Of a stretch of DNA of 64,000 nucleotides, positions 34,401 to 46,900 are shown piece after piece; position 1 is the stretch's first letter, and the number at the start of each line of letters is the position of its first letter. The notes under the pieces are model-generated. The model saw nothing but the letters and a program-made list of their open reading frames with translations, had not been told where the DNA came from and made no database searches. Source of the stretch: Amaranthus tricolor (Eukaryota > Streptophyta > Magnoliopsida > Caryophyllales > Amaranthaceae); assembly GCF_026212465.1 (NCBI RefSeq), contig NC_080050.1:31295070-31359069 (forward strand), read 5' to 3'. The translations under genes were made by a program, and so were the position numbers.

Positions 34401-36638
34401 CTAAAGCTCAATATTATTAGGGTACCTCATATGCTCTTCAAAATGACTACCTTCTTCTTCAATACCTTGAATCAAAGCATTACCATCAAGTTCCAAATTA
34501 GGAAGAGATCCCATTGAAATCATTCCTTCATGATTGTTTACCAAATGATCACCACCGTAATCGCCGCCAGCACCGCCACCACAACCACCACCGCCACCGC
34601 CATACAAGAATTCAAGTCCATCTAAAACCTCCCTTTGTGGGTTGTTGCCATTATTACTACTCATCAACGCCTCAATTTCGGGTGGGAAAGTACTACTTTG
34701 CCCTTCCACCATTTGACCTTCATGTGTATAGATATCATTACTTGGATAATCAATGTTATTTATATTAGGATAATGATCATGATTATGAAGAAGGATTTGA
34801 TTAGGGTTTATAGTATGATCATAATCCCCTTCAATCTTCATCAGTAATTTCATGGTTGAAGTGTGATTATGATCCTCATTATTGCTAACTCCTTGGAAAA
34901 TATTACAAGAATTTGAGTAATTAAGCAAATTCAATTGAGGAAGTATAGGGAATTGGTTGTGATTATTGTATAAAGATGAAGTAAATGAAATTGGATTAAC
35001 CATTTTGTTATCCATTACTTCTTGTTTTAGTATTGGGTTATTGCTAGGGTTTCTAGAATGTTGTTGTTGATCTCTCCTTTGTTTACCCAAAAGCTTCTTC
35101 TTCAATCTTGTATTCCAATAATTCTTTATGTCATTATCCGTTCTTCCTGGTAATTGTGCTGCAATTATAGACCACCTATTCATCCAAAATTATGGTGTAC
35201 AAGTTTATCAATTACCAAGAAAATTAAACTAATTTGGTCCAATTGGTTAACGGTACTAATTGATGTAATGAAAATGATGAATTTGTAGTGTAAACTTTAA
35301 TGACATTTATCATGTCATTTCCATGGTAATGAAAGTATGATCATAAAAAACATTGTTTACAATTTTTGATTACCATCTAATAGTATCATATGTTCAAATG
35401 ATAATGCATTGGAATTAATTTTTTGAATAGAATAAGCATGACCATTATTATTAAATTTGTCAAGATATATTCCTACCAAACTACACTAAATTCCTATTAA
35501 CATTTTCACCATTTGGTACTGATTACCAAACACACCGTTAGAGTATATAACATATTATGGGATCTTAAGCATCAACTTACATTGTATAAATATGCGATAT
35601 AGTATATATCATATATTAAGACCTTAATTATTAACTAAAGTTTTTGGTTAAAATTCGAAAATATGTTATATACTTATCAATATACAGTTTGAAAAATGAA
35701 AATGGGAAATTAAAATGATCATACCTGCTTCCTATACTAACATAAAGACTTAAGATAATCTTATCTTCCTCTTCTGAGAATCCTCCATGCTTGATGTTAG
35801 GTCTAAGATAGTTCAACCATCTAAGGCGGCAACTCTTTCCACATCTCTTGAGCCCTAGAAATTCACATACAAAGAAATAAATAAAATTAAGATTGAATCA
35901 GCTTAAAGCTTTTAGATAAGGTGATTTTTTGGTGCATGATATCATAAACCTAAGTCACGATTTTTAATTGTGAAACCTCAGCCATCATCTTAAACTTTTG
36001 ATTGAAATAATTTCTTACAAAAATTTCAAAAACGATTAAGAAAATATTTTAGCTAAATAGCTAGGGTTACCAATCTCAACCATCACCAACTTAATTGAAC
36101 TTTTTCTTGAAATGGTTTCTTGATATAATAGCCAAACCCAAATTAAGGGTTCAAATAAAACTTCAACCATCAACTTAAACAGAGAATTTCATAAACGATC
36201 AAGAAAATATTTTAGCTAGGTAGCCCTTATAACTTGTAATTTTGATATCATGTCAAGAAATTAACCAATAAAACTGATTTAACCTGAGGATGCTTGAGAT
36301 TGGTAACGGTAACCCTAAAGGGTTACCAATGTCAACCATCAGCAGGTTAAACTTCGGTTTCATCGGTTAATTTCTTGACATCATATCAGAAATTCAAGTT
36401 ATGGGGTTGAAAAAAATCATAGCCATCAGTTTAAACTTTTAGTTGAAATAATAGATTTTAAAAACGATCAAGAAAATATAGTGGCGAGGTAAATAGGGTT
36501 ACCGATCTTTTGAGGCAAGGCAATCCAATTACCACCAGTGCCATGTTTTTCAATATAAGATTTGAGCTTAGCATCTTCTTCAGGAGACCATGGACCTTTC
36601 TTCACATTAGCTTTATCACAACAAGGAGCTCTTCCCAT
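34401..36638 (-). CDS. R2R3-MYB transcription factor, subgroup 14 (MYB36/RAX-like)
   Basis: Three exons, 36638-36503, 35854-35725 and 35175-34401, total 1041 nt and encode 346 residues. This is the classical R2R3-MYB three-exon pattern. The N-terminus [20 protein letters not shown] starts R2; R2 continues through [20 protein letters not shown] and [20 protein letters not shown] leads into R3, which ends [20 protein letters not shown]. Regularly spaced Trp residues are present, with the usual hydrophobic replacement at the first R3 position. The wording NWIALPQKI and [12 protein letters not shown] is closest to MYB36/RAX-type proteins, which control Casparian-strip formation or axillary meristems. 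Choice among paralogues is inference. The C-terminal half is Asn- and His-rich with a [17 protein letters not shown] run. Intron 1 contains a hairpin and duplicated donor-like sequences; intron 2 holds a MITE. Confidence 0.95.
35234..35540 (-). mobile_element. Harbinger-like MITE family D, copy in MYB intron 2
   Basis: CATGTCATTTCCATGGTAAT and the end ACCATTTGGTACTGATTACC are the reverse complement of words in the elements at 40037-40979 and 47498-47810. The right end reads CCAAACACACCGTTA. The boundaries are approximate. Confidence 0.55.
36229..36400. repeat. Long imperfect hairpin in MYB intron 1
   Basis: A left arm at about 36229-36305 (TATCATGTCAAGAAATTAACC) and a right arm at about 36317-36400 (GGTTAATTTCTTGACATCAT) are inverted copies of about 75-80 bp. 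A short loop holds GGTAACCCTAAAGGGTTACC. Most positions match by eye. Confidence 0.75.
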
Positions 36639-37972
36639 TTCTTTTAATTTCTCCTTAATTATATTATATGATTAATAATTATTTATGTTTAGCAATATGA
36701 TTAAGAGGTGATTAACTTGTAATCTCTTCTCTAATCTTTAATCTTTTCCTTAGAGAAAGAAAGAAGAAAAGGGTGAGGAAGATAACAGGAAGGAGAATAA
36801 TGATAGATAGGAAGAGGATAACAAAAGAGTACTCAGAAAAGTCATGTGTGGATAATTAAAATAATATTGGGTGTAAAGTAAAATGATTTTTGAATGATAT
36901 AATAATTAAGTATGATTAATCATACCAGTATGTAAGACAGGATTTTTCTTCTTGTCTTTCTTCATTTGGTATCTAATATAATGTTTCATCATTTTTATAG
37001 ACTCATGGGTCTAGTCATTACTCTAGTTATATTTCTTTCCTTAAAACATATGAATGCCATGCATGGGTCCCATAATAATTTTATGTGATGTTAGACATCA
37101 TGTAATTTAACTATCAATTCATATTGTTTACTATTTATTCAAATAGTTGAATTAAATAAGACTCTAAAGAAAAGGAAACTAGTACGTTGTTGCAACACTA
37201 AGATATGCGTAAAGGTAAAGGTAAAGGAATGAATTATAACAAAAATCGCATAAAATATAACAAATATTACGCATAAAAGGAATAAAAATTGAGTTTATCA
37301 ATAAGTGAAAATAATTAAACCCTAAAGTGTGAGTTTAAGAACGTGCATCTTAATGTAATTGTTAAATTATCAAAAAGATATATAAATTTTTTATTTTGGA
37401 AAGGCCGAGAGGGCACCTAAAAGGCTAAAAGTACCTATTGAACGCTTAAGTTTTTGATCATTCATACCGTGTTTGACATGTGGTTTATTGGCTCTATATA
37501 TTTTTCTTTTATCTTTGCATTATTTTCTCTGCCTTTGAGTGTCTAAATTCATAACAATAACAAGTGATAATTTGAGATAATTACAAAAATTTTACCATGA
37601 TTTTATCATAGTACTTATTTCTATACCAAAAAAGACCATATAAAGTTCCACGAGAGTAAAGTAAACTTTGCAAGTAAACATCTTTGACACAAGTATACAA
37701 ACACATTACTTAATTTGACATTTAGATTTTTTATTATTACAGAATATATTGAGAAAAGGGACTCAAAAACTTATGTAGGATAGTAATACTTGCTCTCTAA
37801 CAGAGATAAAATCCGATTCTCTTACAATTAGACTATTATCATTGTTGTAAATTGTAAGCTTTTAACAATTTGCAAACACTCCATCTAAACCACAAGATTA
37901 GCTTAAAAATGGTAATTAAAACATTCAAATGTCAATATGTATACAATCTTGGTGAAAAGTGTAGAGTCCTTG

Positions 37973-40900
37973 TTAATTAATTTCTACCATCCAACCATTT
38001 TTGTCCTCAATCAAACCATTTTGAATTGCAACATATGTTGATGAAAGCCTCTTCGATACCGAGTTCTCACCTGTCCTGTATTCTATCCTGCATTTGTAAC
38101 AATATTATTCTAGTTATTACAAGACGTTCTCATCAATAGACAATTCTATATTAAGTTAAGTCTCGAATTATATTAATGAAAATATCAATTTTAAATATTA
38201 AAATACTTATTTATTAAATTTAGGTTGCTTGTATTGACATGTCTCAAAATGAGACAATCTTATACAATTTTTTTTCTTTTGACTTAAAAACTCTTGCCAA
38301 ACTCAATATGACTAGGCTGTTGGGATGATTTATCCCACATCAACAAATGAAAGATAGTGTGCACATTTTATAAGTTATTGAAACCCTTCTTCCCATTGCC
38401 ATATGTTTTTGGGATAATATTACCTCCTTGGCTTATGAAGTGTGTGCACATCATTTCTTCCCGTTAATGTGCTGACATTCACAATAAGTTCAGCCTAATT
38501 TAACACATGCCCATTATGAACTAGCACTTGACGAACATACATGTCAACTCTAGTTAGAACAGGCCCAAATATTTTAAATGACTTGAACTCAAAAAAAAGG
38601 TTCAAATCGAGTGTAATAGAAATACGACTGTTTTGACCTGTTTTCTTAATTTTTGTAAACTTTTATGTTTTATGTCATCAGTTTTTGGTAGGCACCTTAA
38701 ATTTTGTATTTTTAGTCAATATTTCTTTATTGTAGCCTTACTATAAGTACATTAGTCCTTTTTATAACAAAGTAGTTTTAATATCAAAATTAGTTATTAT
38801 TTTTATGAGAAAAATGTTAATGATAAGAAAAAAGTTTTAAAAACCTCAACCCAATGGGTCAACCCAAACCTAACACAACCTAGCTCTAAAGTTAAGCGCC
38901 CCATAAAAATAATCCGACTTAAAGTCGTTGGCCTCACGCGTAAAAATAGATATTTTTACGCACCTTTTACCACGGTAAGTAATGGTACCCACAGGAGCAA
39001 CAACAACGGCTGTTCCAGTGCCGAAAACTTCGTCAGCTTCAAGCAATTCGCTCACTGGGATAAGCCGTTCTTCAACCTATTACAATCAACGTTTTCATCA
39101 AGTTGTAATAGTTTAAACAAACTAGCTTATACGACAATTCAACCAAAAGGTTAAGCAAATAGTTAAGGTCCGAGAATATGTTATATACTTTAATACGCCC
39201 ATGATTTGTCATGTTGGTTTTTGATACCATGTAAAAAAACCAACTCAACCAAAAGTTTAAACTGATGATTGAGTCTAAAATATGTTTTATACTACTCCCT
39301 CCTATTCACTTAATGTGTCTCATTTGACTTTTTAATACTCCCTCCTATTCACTTTATGTGCCCCATTTGACTTTTCATCATTTTTTAGGTGGTCAAATGA
39401 GATCACATATAAAAGAAAAAAGTATAGTATTTTTAAATTTTAATAGGGGTAAAGTGGAATTAGTAGGTGTAAAAGTGTGAAAAAATTAATTTTAGTAAGG
39501 GTAAAATGGTAAAGTGAGCATACCTAAAATAGAAATAAGACATTTAAAGTGACTTAACTAAATAAGGAAATGAGACATTTAAGATGAATAGGAGGGAGTA
39601 CGTTTTAGGTGATCAATTAGGACACGTGTGAAATAAAAAAGTGTAGTGTTTTAAGTTTTAATAGGGGTAAAGTAGGATTTATATGTGTAAAGGTGTGAAA
39701 AAATTAACATTAGTAAGGATAAATTGGTAAAATTAACTTACTCAATATAAAAATGAGACATTTAAAATGACTTGATCAAATAAAGAAATAAGACATTTAA
39801 AGTAAACAGAAAAAAGTATGACATAGCGATTTTAGGTTTCGTAAGAATGATACTATGACTCACATTATAACCAAGATTGCGAGCTATTTCCATTACGCTT
39901 TTTCGAGTGACTCCTGGAAGTATTGTACCTTTTACCGGAGGAGTTGAGATTGTGTTTCCCTGAAAATATAATGGATTCAATCATTAAGATGAACCAAAGG
40001 TTAATTGCAATAGGTAGAAGTCATTTAATAGCATTAGTAGCCCGTTTGGTTGATGATATTAAATGGCGGTAATTAGAGATACGAACGGGGCGGGGCGGTG
40101 CGGGTATTGGAATTACCATTCTCATCCCCATCTGTTAATGCAATCCCCATCCCCGCGGCAGGTATAATTTTTTTCCCCGTCCCCACCCCGATGGATTTGT
40201 ATCTGAAATCATCCCCGCCCCACACCCATCTGGGTATCCATCCCCGTGTAATTCCCATTTTCCCCACCCCACCACCCGTCAAATCCCCGCTTAATACCCA
40301 TCTGTGCCACATATTTATATTCAATCCTTGTCTCAAACAAACGCATAACCAAAGTCTCAAACAAATATACATGTCTAAAACAAAAGTATTTCAACATCAA
40401 CTCAAAATCATCCAAAGTAAATCAATCCAAATTTAGGGTTTTGAAAATAATTTCTTTTTAAAAAAAAATATAAACCGGATACCGGGTACCCGGTTTCCCA
40501 AAATTTGTACATATATTGAGGCGGAGCGGGGCGGGGCGGGGATGGGGTGGGTATCACCTAAAACCCATCCCTATCCCCATCCCCATCCCCGCGGTGGGTA
40601 TGAATTTTATACCCGTACCCGCCCCATGACCCATCAAACCGGGACCCATCCCCTCCTCGATGGGGCGGTTCTCCTATTAGACCCACCCCGCCTGCATCCC
40701 TAGTGGTAATGGGATTGAAAACTAGTGTAATTTTAGTTGAAAAATCTTTTGGCTACCCTGATGTTTATGCTTGTCCAACCTCAATTATCTCATTTTCCAA
40801 CACATTACCATTGGGAGAGGTGATATTAGACTATTAGGTAGTAATGGAAATTTGTAAGAAAAAACTTTTTCTTGTGATCAAAATTCATTACCATGGAAAT

Positions 40901-43900
40901 GACATGGAACTTTTGATGAAATTTTACATTATAAATTATTCTCTTATCATCATTTAGTACCACCAACCAAACGAGTCTGATGGTAATAAAACAGAATGTT
41001 ATGGTTAAAACAATAGTCAAGTAGATGAAGTTTAAAGGAATTACCTTAACAATGAATATGTTACAAGAAGAAACTTCCTCAATGTATTTCCCGTTCACAG
41101 AATCAAGGTATAGAACATCCGAAAAACCTTTGCTCTTTGCCTGAATCAGTGGCCTCAAAGCCTAATATAACAAAATTTGTACTTAATATGACATGAAATC
41201 TAAGTAAAATTTCCTCTTAAGATGAGGAACTTAAGCCTGTCAAACTGATTATCGGATTTGTGTTCGAATTATATATAGGCTGGTCAAAACCACTTGACTC
41301 AAACCTAGCTTGTTTAGTTAATTTGATTGAAATTCAGAATCATTCAGGTCAACCTAATTTTCGACCCACTTAACCCATTTAGAGTTTTTTTTTTTACATT
41401 TCAAGGTCTTTATAATTGATTATATTTAATGTTTTAGGCATCAATTTTAAACATTTAGTATATAACTTTTTTATTTTATATTTCCTATAAAATTTTAGAT
41501 CAAATTAAATAAATTAAGTTCATATTATACTGATTGATTCAACTCAAAAATAACTCGTATAATTACACAAGTTTATTTCAGGTTTAAAACTTTGACCATA
41601 ACCTAATCTATTTAATAAACAAATCAGGTTGGATCGACTCATTAATTAATTGTGTCAAAAATCTCAACCCAAATCCAATATCGAGTAAATTTAGATCGCA
41701 TTAGCAGAATAAATCAGATTTTGTCAGGCCTAGAGGAAGTGTTGAAATGTGCTTACAGGTCCATAATTGCTAATAGTTTTTATTCCACCGGTTCCACCAC
41801 GTGAAGCACGATCAAATTCTTCCTCTACACACAAATTCAAAGGAGAACTGCCTTCCTAAAATAGGATCAAACATGATTAGATGGTCTAAGAGATGCATGT
41901 ACATCAATGAAAAGTCAAACTTGGGACTTAATCGATATAAACATATATGTTTTTCAATCTATATATAAGAAACGTTTGAAAAAAACAATCATCTTACTTT
42001 GAAATAGTATCCAACAGGGGAAGCATAGATGACGAACATATACTCAAGTGATGGACTCACCCCAAGTATGGGTCCACTTCCTAGGAGTAAAGGTCTAATG
42101 TAGAGGGATCCCTTTCCAGGAGGAGGAATCTATTACAAATTAAAATTAATTAATAACATCATCCTAGTAGCGTACGTACATTTTAGAATAAGAGTCATCA
42201 ATCCAGTATTCTGCATAAGTTAGGTCTGATGGAGGAGGGTATGTGCCCCCTTGTAAGGAGAAATGCACTCACATTTCATAATACGTACATTTTATTATCC
42301 CAAAATCATTAAATCGTACATACCCAACGTTTGTTTGCTATAGCGGTCTGCTTCACAGCATCAATGAATTGGCTGACCGAAGGAGAAGGCATGCACATTC
42401 TTTCAGCACCAATTTTCAGTCGTTGAGCGTTTTGGTCAGGACGAAACAAGAAAATTCGGCCATCGTCTCTCCTAAATACCTTCATTCCTTCAAATATGCC
42501 CTTCAAAAATGTAACATCACCAATGTCATTTACTTATGTTTATAATAGAATAACTGAATCATATTGTTGAAGTGTCCATTTGTATTCACATGTGAGTTGT
42601 CTCACATTAAAAAAAGAAAAATATACATCACTTCGTAAACTTGAAAAGTAACTCCCTACTCGTATCAATTGGTATTGGTTGTATTAGTAAAACTCTTTTG
42701 GCTTATATGTGGTTTCAAAATAAAATGACTTAGAGTCTTTTTTGCAAAGAGTAAATCTCTTATGCGACCGCTGTATGTATGCGGCCAACCAAAAATTTCA
42801 GCCCAACAATTTTCAATGTTATTAATATCAACAGTCAAAGTTTTCAATGCCTATTTCAAGGGTTAAGATGCACATTCCAATAATTAAAATGGGTCATTCT
42901 AAGTATTAAAATGAACATTTCAAGAATTAAGTTCAACATCCTACTATAAAGATTTTAATATTTATTTCAAGTCTTAAAATGTACTCCCTAAGCGCCATTT
43001 AATTTGCACCACTTTTCATATTAGTTTGTCCCACTCTTTTTTGGCAATAATCCTACACTCTTTTTTAAATCTCATTCACATATTTATTATTCTATCTTTC
43101 TTAACCATTCATTTTTGTCATCACTTATTTTTCTTGTCTTATTTTCCAACCAAATTTTCCACTTCACTAAATTTCACTCAAAAAGTATTGGGTGCATTCT
43201 CTTATAGATAGAGTGAGTATATCCAAAAGCTTAAAATGTCCATTCCAAGGATTAAAAAGCCTAACAATGTTTTTCCAAAAGGATTAAGTTTAATATCCTA
43301 CTTCAAAATTAAAATCTCTATTATAAGGCTTGTCTATTCTAATGATTAAAACCCTTATTCAAAGCCTTAACCTTCCTTTTTTATACAGATTGAAATTTAA
43401 CATTCTACTTTAAAGTTTTTGACGCCTATTTTAAGTAATGAAATGTCAATTTCAAGCCTTAACCTTCATTTTCCAAAAACATTAAGTACAACTTCCTACT
43501 ATAAAGTTTTAGAGGCCTTTTTAAGTCTTAAAATGTCTATTCTAAAAATCATATTGCCTACTCTAAAACTTAAAATGCCAACACCAAGCTTTAAGTTGTC
43601 AATTTAATCCTTAAAATGTCAATTACAAAGCTTAAATTACCTAATCCAATTCTTAAGTTTAATATCCTACTTAAAACTTTAAAATGTCAACTCCAAGCTT
43701 TGAATAGCCAATTCGAAGCCTTAAAATGCCAATTTTAAAGCTTAAATTGCCTAATCTAATACTTGTATAACTATTACATTTAGATAATTAAAATGTATAG
43801 CCAGTTAAAATCACATAGTTGCAGATGTCATGAAAAACAAGTTAGAAGTCGTAGTGCTACATGGAGATGGAAGCAAGCATAGATAGTAGATACTTCAGTT

Positions 43901-46900
43901 GGAGATATTTCATCATCTCCATCACCATACTTGTTTTCATCATTATCATATTGTCTTTAGTACCAAACCATGGCTATCCCATGCACATCCACAAATTAAA
44001 ATTTTAATATTATAAAAATAATTTTATCTTGTATAATCAAGCAAATGGAAATACACATAGACAATCAAAGAAAACGATCGAAGAAGACGATTGAGAAGAA
44101 ATGAGGACTGGTGTGATGAAGAAGAATTAAAAAAGTAATTAATTGTTTTCTTTTATTTTGCTAAATGAGCTACTAAGCCCAATATAACAAGAGATGTGAC
44201 ACCGTCTCATGGAAGAATTGTTGTTTTGCAAAAGGTTGTTAATGGTTGCACTTGAAAATATTGGTTGATTAGTTAGCTATTAAGCTAGCTAGAATGAAAA
44301 TATTTAGTAAAACCTTATTTTTGAGAGTCAAAAAAGTGGCTTAAAAGCAAAAATCAAAAATCAATAAAAAATATACTAATAACTTTTTTTTTGAATTTAA
44401 TAAGTCAACTTTTTATTGCTTAAAAGTTATTTACAAAACACTATTTTTAGATGATAGACCATACAAAGTCAAAAGTCAAATGTAAATTTAAAAATGTCAT
44501 TTATCAAACGCTCTTTTAGTCAATTTTTTTTTAACTATTAAAAGATTGAAGAAAAATTAGCTCACTTGTCCATAGTTTAAGGCCCCCGAAGCAGGGCTTA
44601 ATTCAAGATTTCCGTAAGGATTAAGTTGGCCCTCAGCAATAAACCCATCTTCTTGGGAACATTTCATCAAGTACATATAATCCGTAGGGATTAGGCTAAA
44701 TCCAAGCTTGTCCCAATCAATATCAGCATACTCATCATCACAATTAACTTGGCTGTCAAGGAAAAAACACCTCAATATATTATCATCAAAAGTGCCCGTA
44801 TAATTCATAATTATCTTAAAATTAAAAGATTATCAATTTTTGGGTTATGATAAATTTAGGAAAATAATATATACAGTTCTTAGGGCTGTGAATAAAAATT
44901 AATAAATTTTATTTATGATTAATGATTTTAATTTTTTGAGAGAATCTAATCTAGAAATTAGAAAATAATTAATTTTTTATATAATTATTTTTACTTCCCA
45001 AAAAAGAATAAATGCTTAAGTAATAAAGTATATTTAAATTTTTATGTTTCCAAGCAAAAATTATAATAGATTACATAAATAAAATGCAAGATTCTATTAT
45101 ACATACAGCCCTTAAATCTGTATATATTATTTTCCTAAATTTTTTTATTCCGTTAAAAGTTATATACCTGTAAGCAGGAGATATTGCCTGGGATGCGTGA
45201 AAATATCGACTTTCAAACTTAAGATACTGCATCCAAAAATTTAACAAATGATTGTGACTAGCTAGAAATTTTCAAAATGGTTATATATTCATCAAATTCT
45301 TCATAGGCAAAATTTTGTGATACAAACAACAATTTTTATTACAAATAGTTGAAATTTTTTCCCTTAAAATTGTTGGAAAAATAAATAATATTTGTTTTTA
45401 CATTGATAAACAAATAAACCTTGATGGGCATGTTTAAGAATTTAATTAGTATATTTATTTTTTTATGACTTAGTAATTTTCTTTATTTAAATGTGGTATC
45501 ACGCTATGTCAAAATAACATTATGTTTTAGCTGTTTTTTAAATTATATCTTAAGTAGACATTATGTTGGAAATTATTTTCCCCTCAAAGTAAAGAGGCTA
45601 TAATTTTTTTTTTAACAAATTTAAAGGAAAAGGTCTTCTGAGATTACAAATTAAACAATACCAAATGTAATGAAAGTTTTTTTAGGGTATGGGAAATTCC
45701 TACAACTAATAGAAATAGAAAATTAATCTTTGTATAAGTGTTGAGAACTGAACCTCTATTATAAAGGTGAAAGAAAAAGTTTTTAATAATTATGTCAATT
45801 CATGATTTTCTGTTAGAAGATTTACAAACGCTTTTTATCTAAAAATAATATAATTTTTTTAAATGAATTGCCGTTAAATACGAGTTACCAGAAGTATAAA
45901 GTGTAAATTGATATTAGGGCAATGAGATGTTTTATGGAAAAAATTAGAAATATATTAAATAATCATAGTTTGTGTTTAGCTGACATTTAAACTTTAATTT
46001 TTCGACAAAATTCATATAAAAGGCATCGTATAATACTCCATCAGTGAACTTACTGCATATAGCATTTTTAGCTTTTCTAGTAAATTTGATAGGATTCAAT
46101 ATTGGGATGCGTATACATTAATTCTCGTTATCTTATCTTAAAACACAATCTTATTACTTTAAATACAAATATTTCTTTAAACTACTTTTTTCCTATTTTC
46201 TTCTATTCACTCCCAATTAAACTCAATAAACTATAGACAACTAAAAATAAAGCAAGCTCATTAAAACAGATTAGAGGTGTTTATGGACCGGCTTGAGCGG
46301 GTAGTAGATCGGGTAGTACCTAAAAAATCTACCCGCCGGCTCAAATATTCAAAAGTTCGCCGCATTTGCAGGAATATTTTTTGTCGCTACCCGCTTATTT
46401 TTAAAGTGGGCGGGAACCGCGGGTAGGCGGGTATTTATTATATAAAAATAAAAATATAATACAAATTATAAAGTTAAGTTTTAATAACAAAAAATACAAT
46501 ACATTGTCCAAAATACTCTAAATATATAAAAAGTCTCAAAATACTCAAATTACATGAATATAAACGTTATGTTGAATCCAACAAAAGCATTGCATCATCG
46601 ATTTATCTTGCTACGGAGTACGAAGTCTAGACATATACCTCTTCAATCATAATAAATTAAAAAAATTATTAAAGTGGGTATGAATTCTAATTATGGGTAT
46701 GTAGTAGACTAATAGTACTAGAGAGTAGACTACTAGTTTCATAATCAATAGAATTAATTATTTAATAATTAATACATTAAACTTAGCGGACGGGCGGGTA
46801 TAACCGTGGGTATTTTTTGGCGCCGCTACCTGTCTATTTATCTTGGCGGGTCGGTATTATCCGTCTAAATTTAAATTTTTTTAAAAAACATTGTCTAAAT

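Noticed and set aside
40073..40436. Frames of about 70-110 codons on both strands
   Set aside because: They arise from GC-rich, stop-poor sequence of the hAT element and show Pro/Gly-rich composition without domains.
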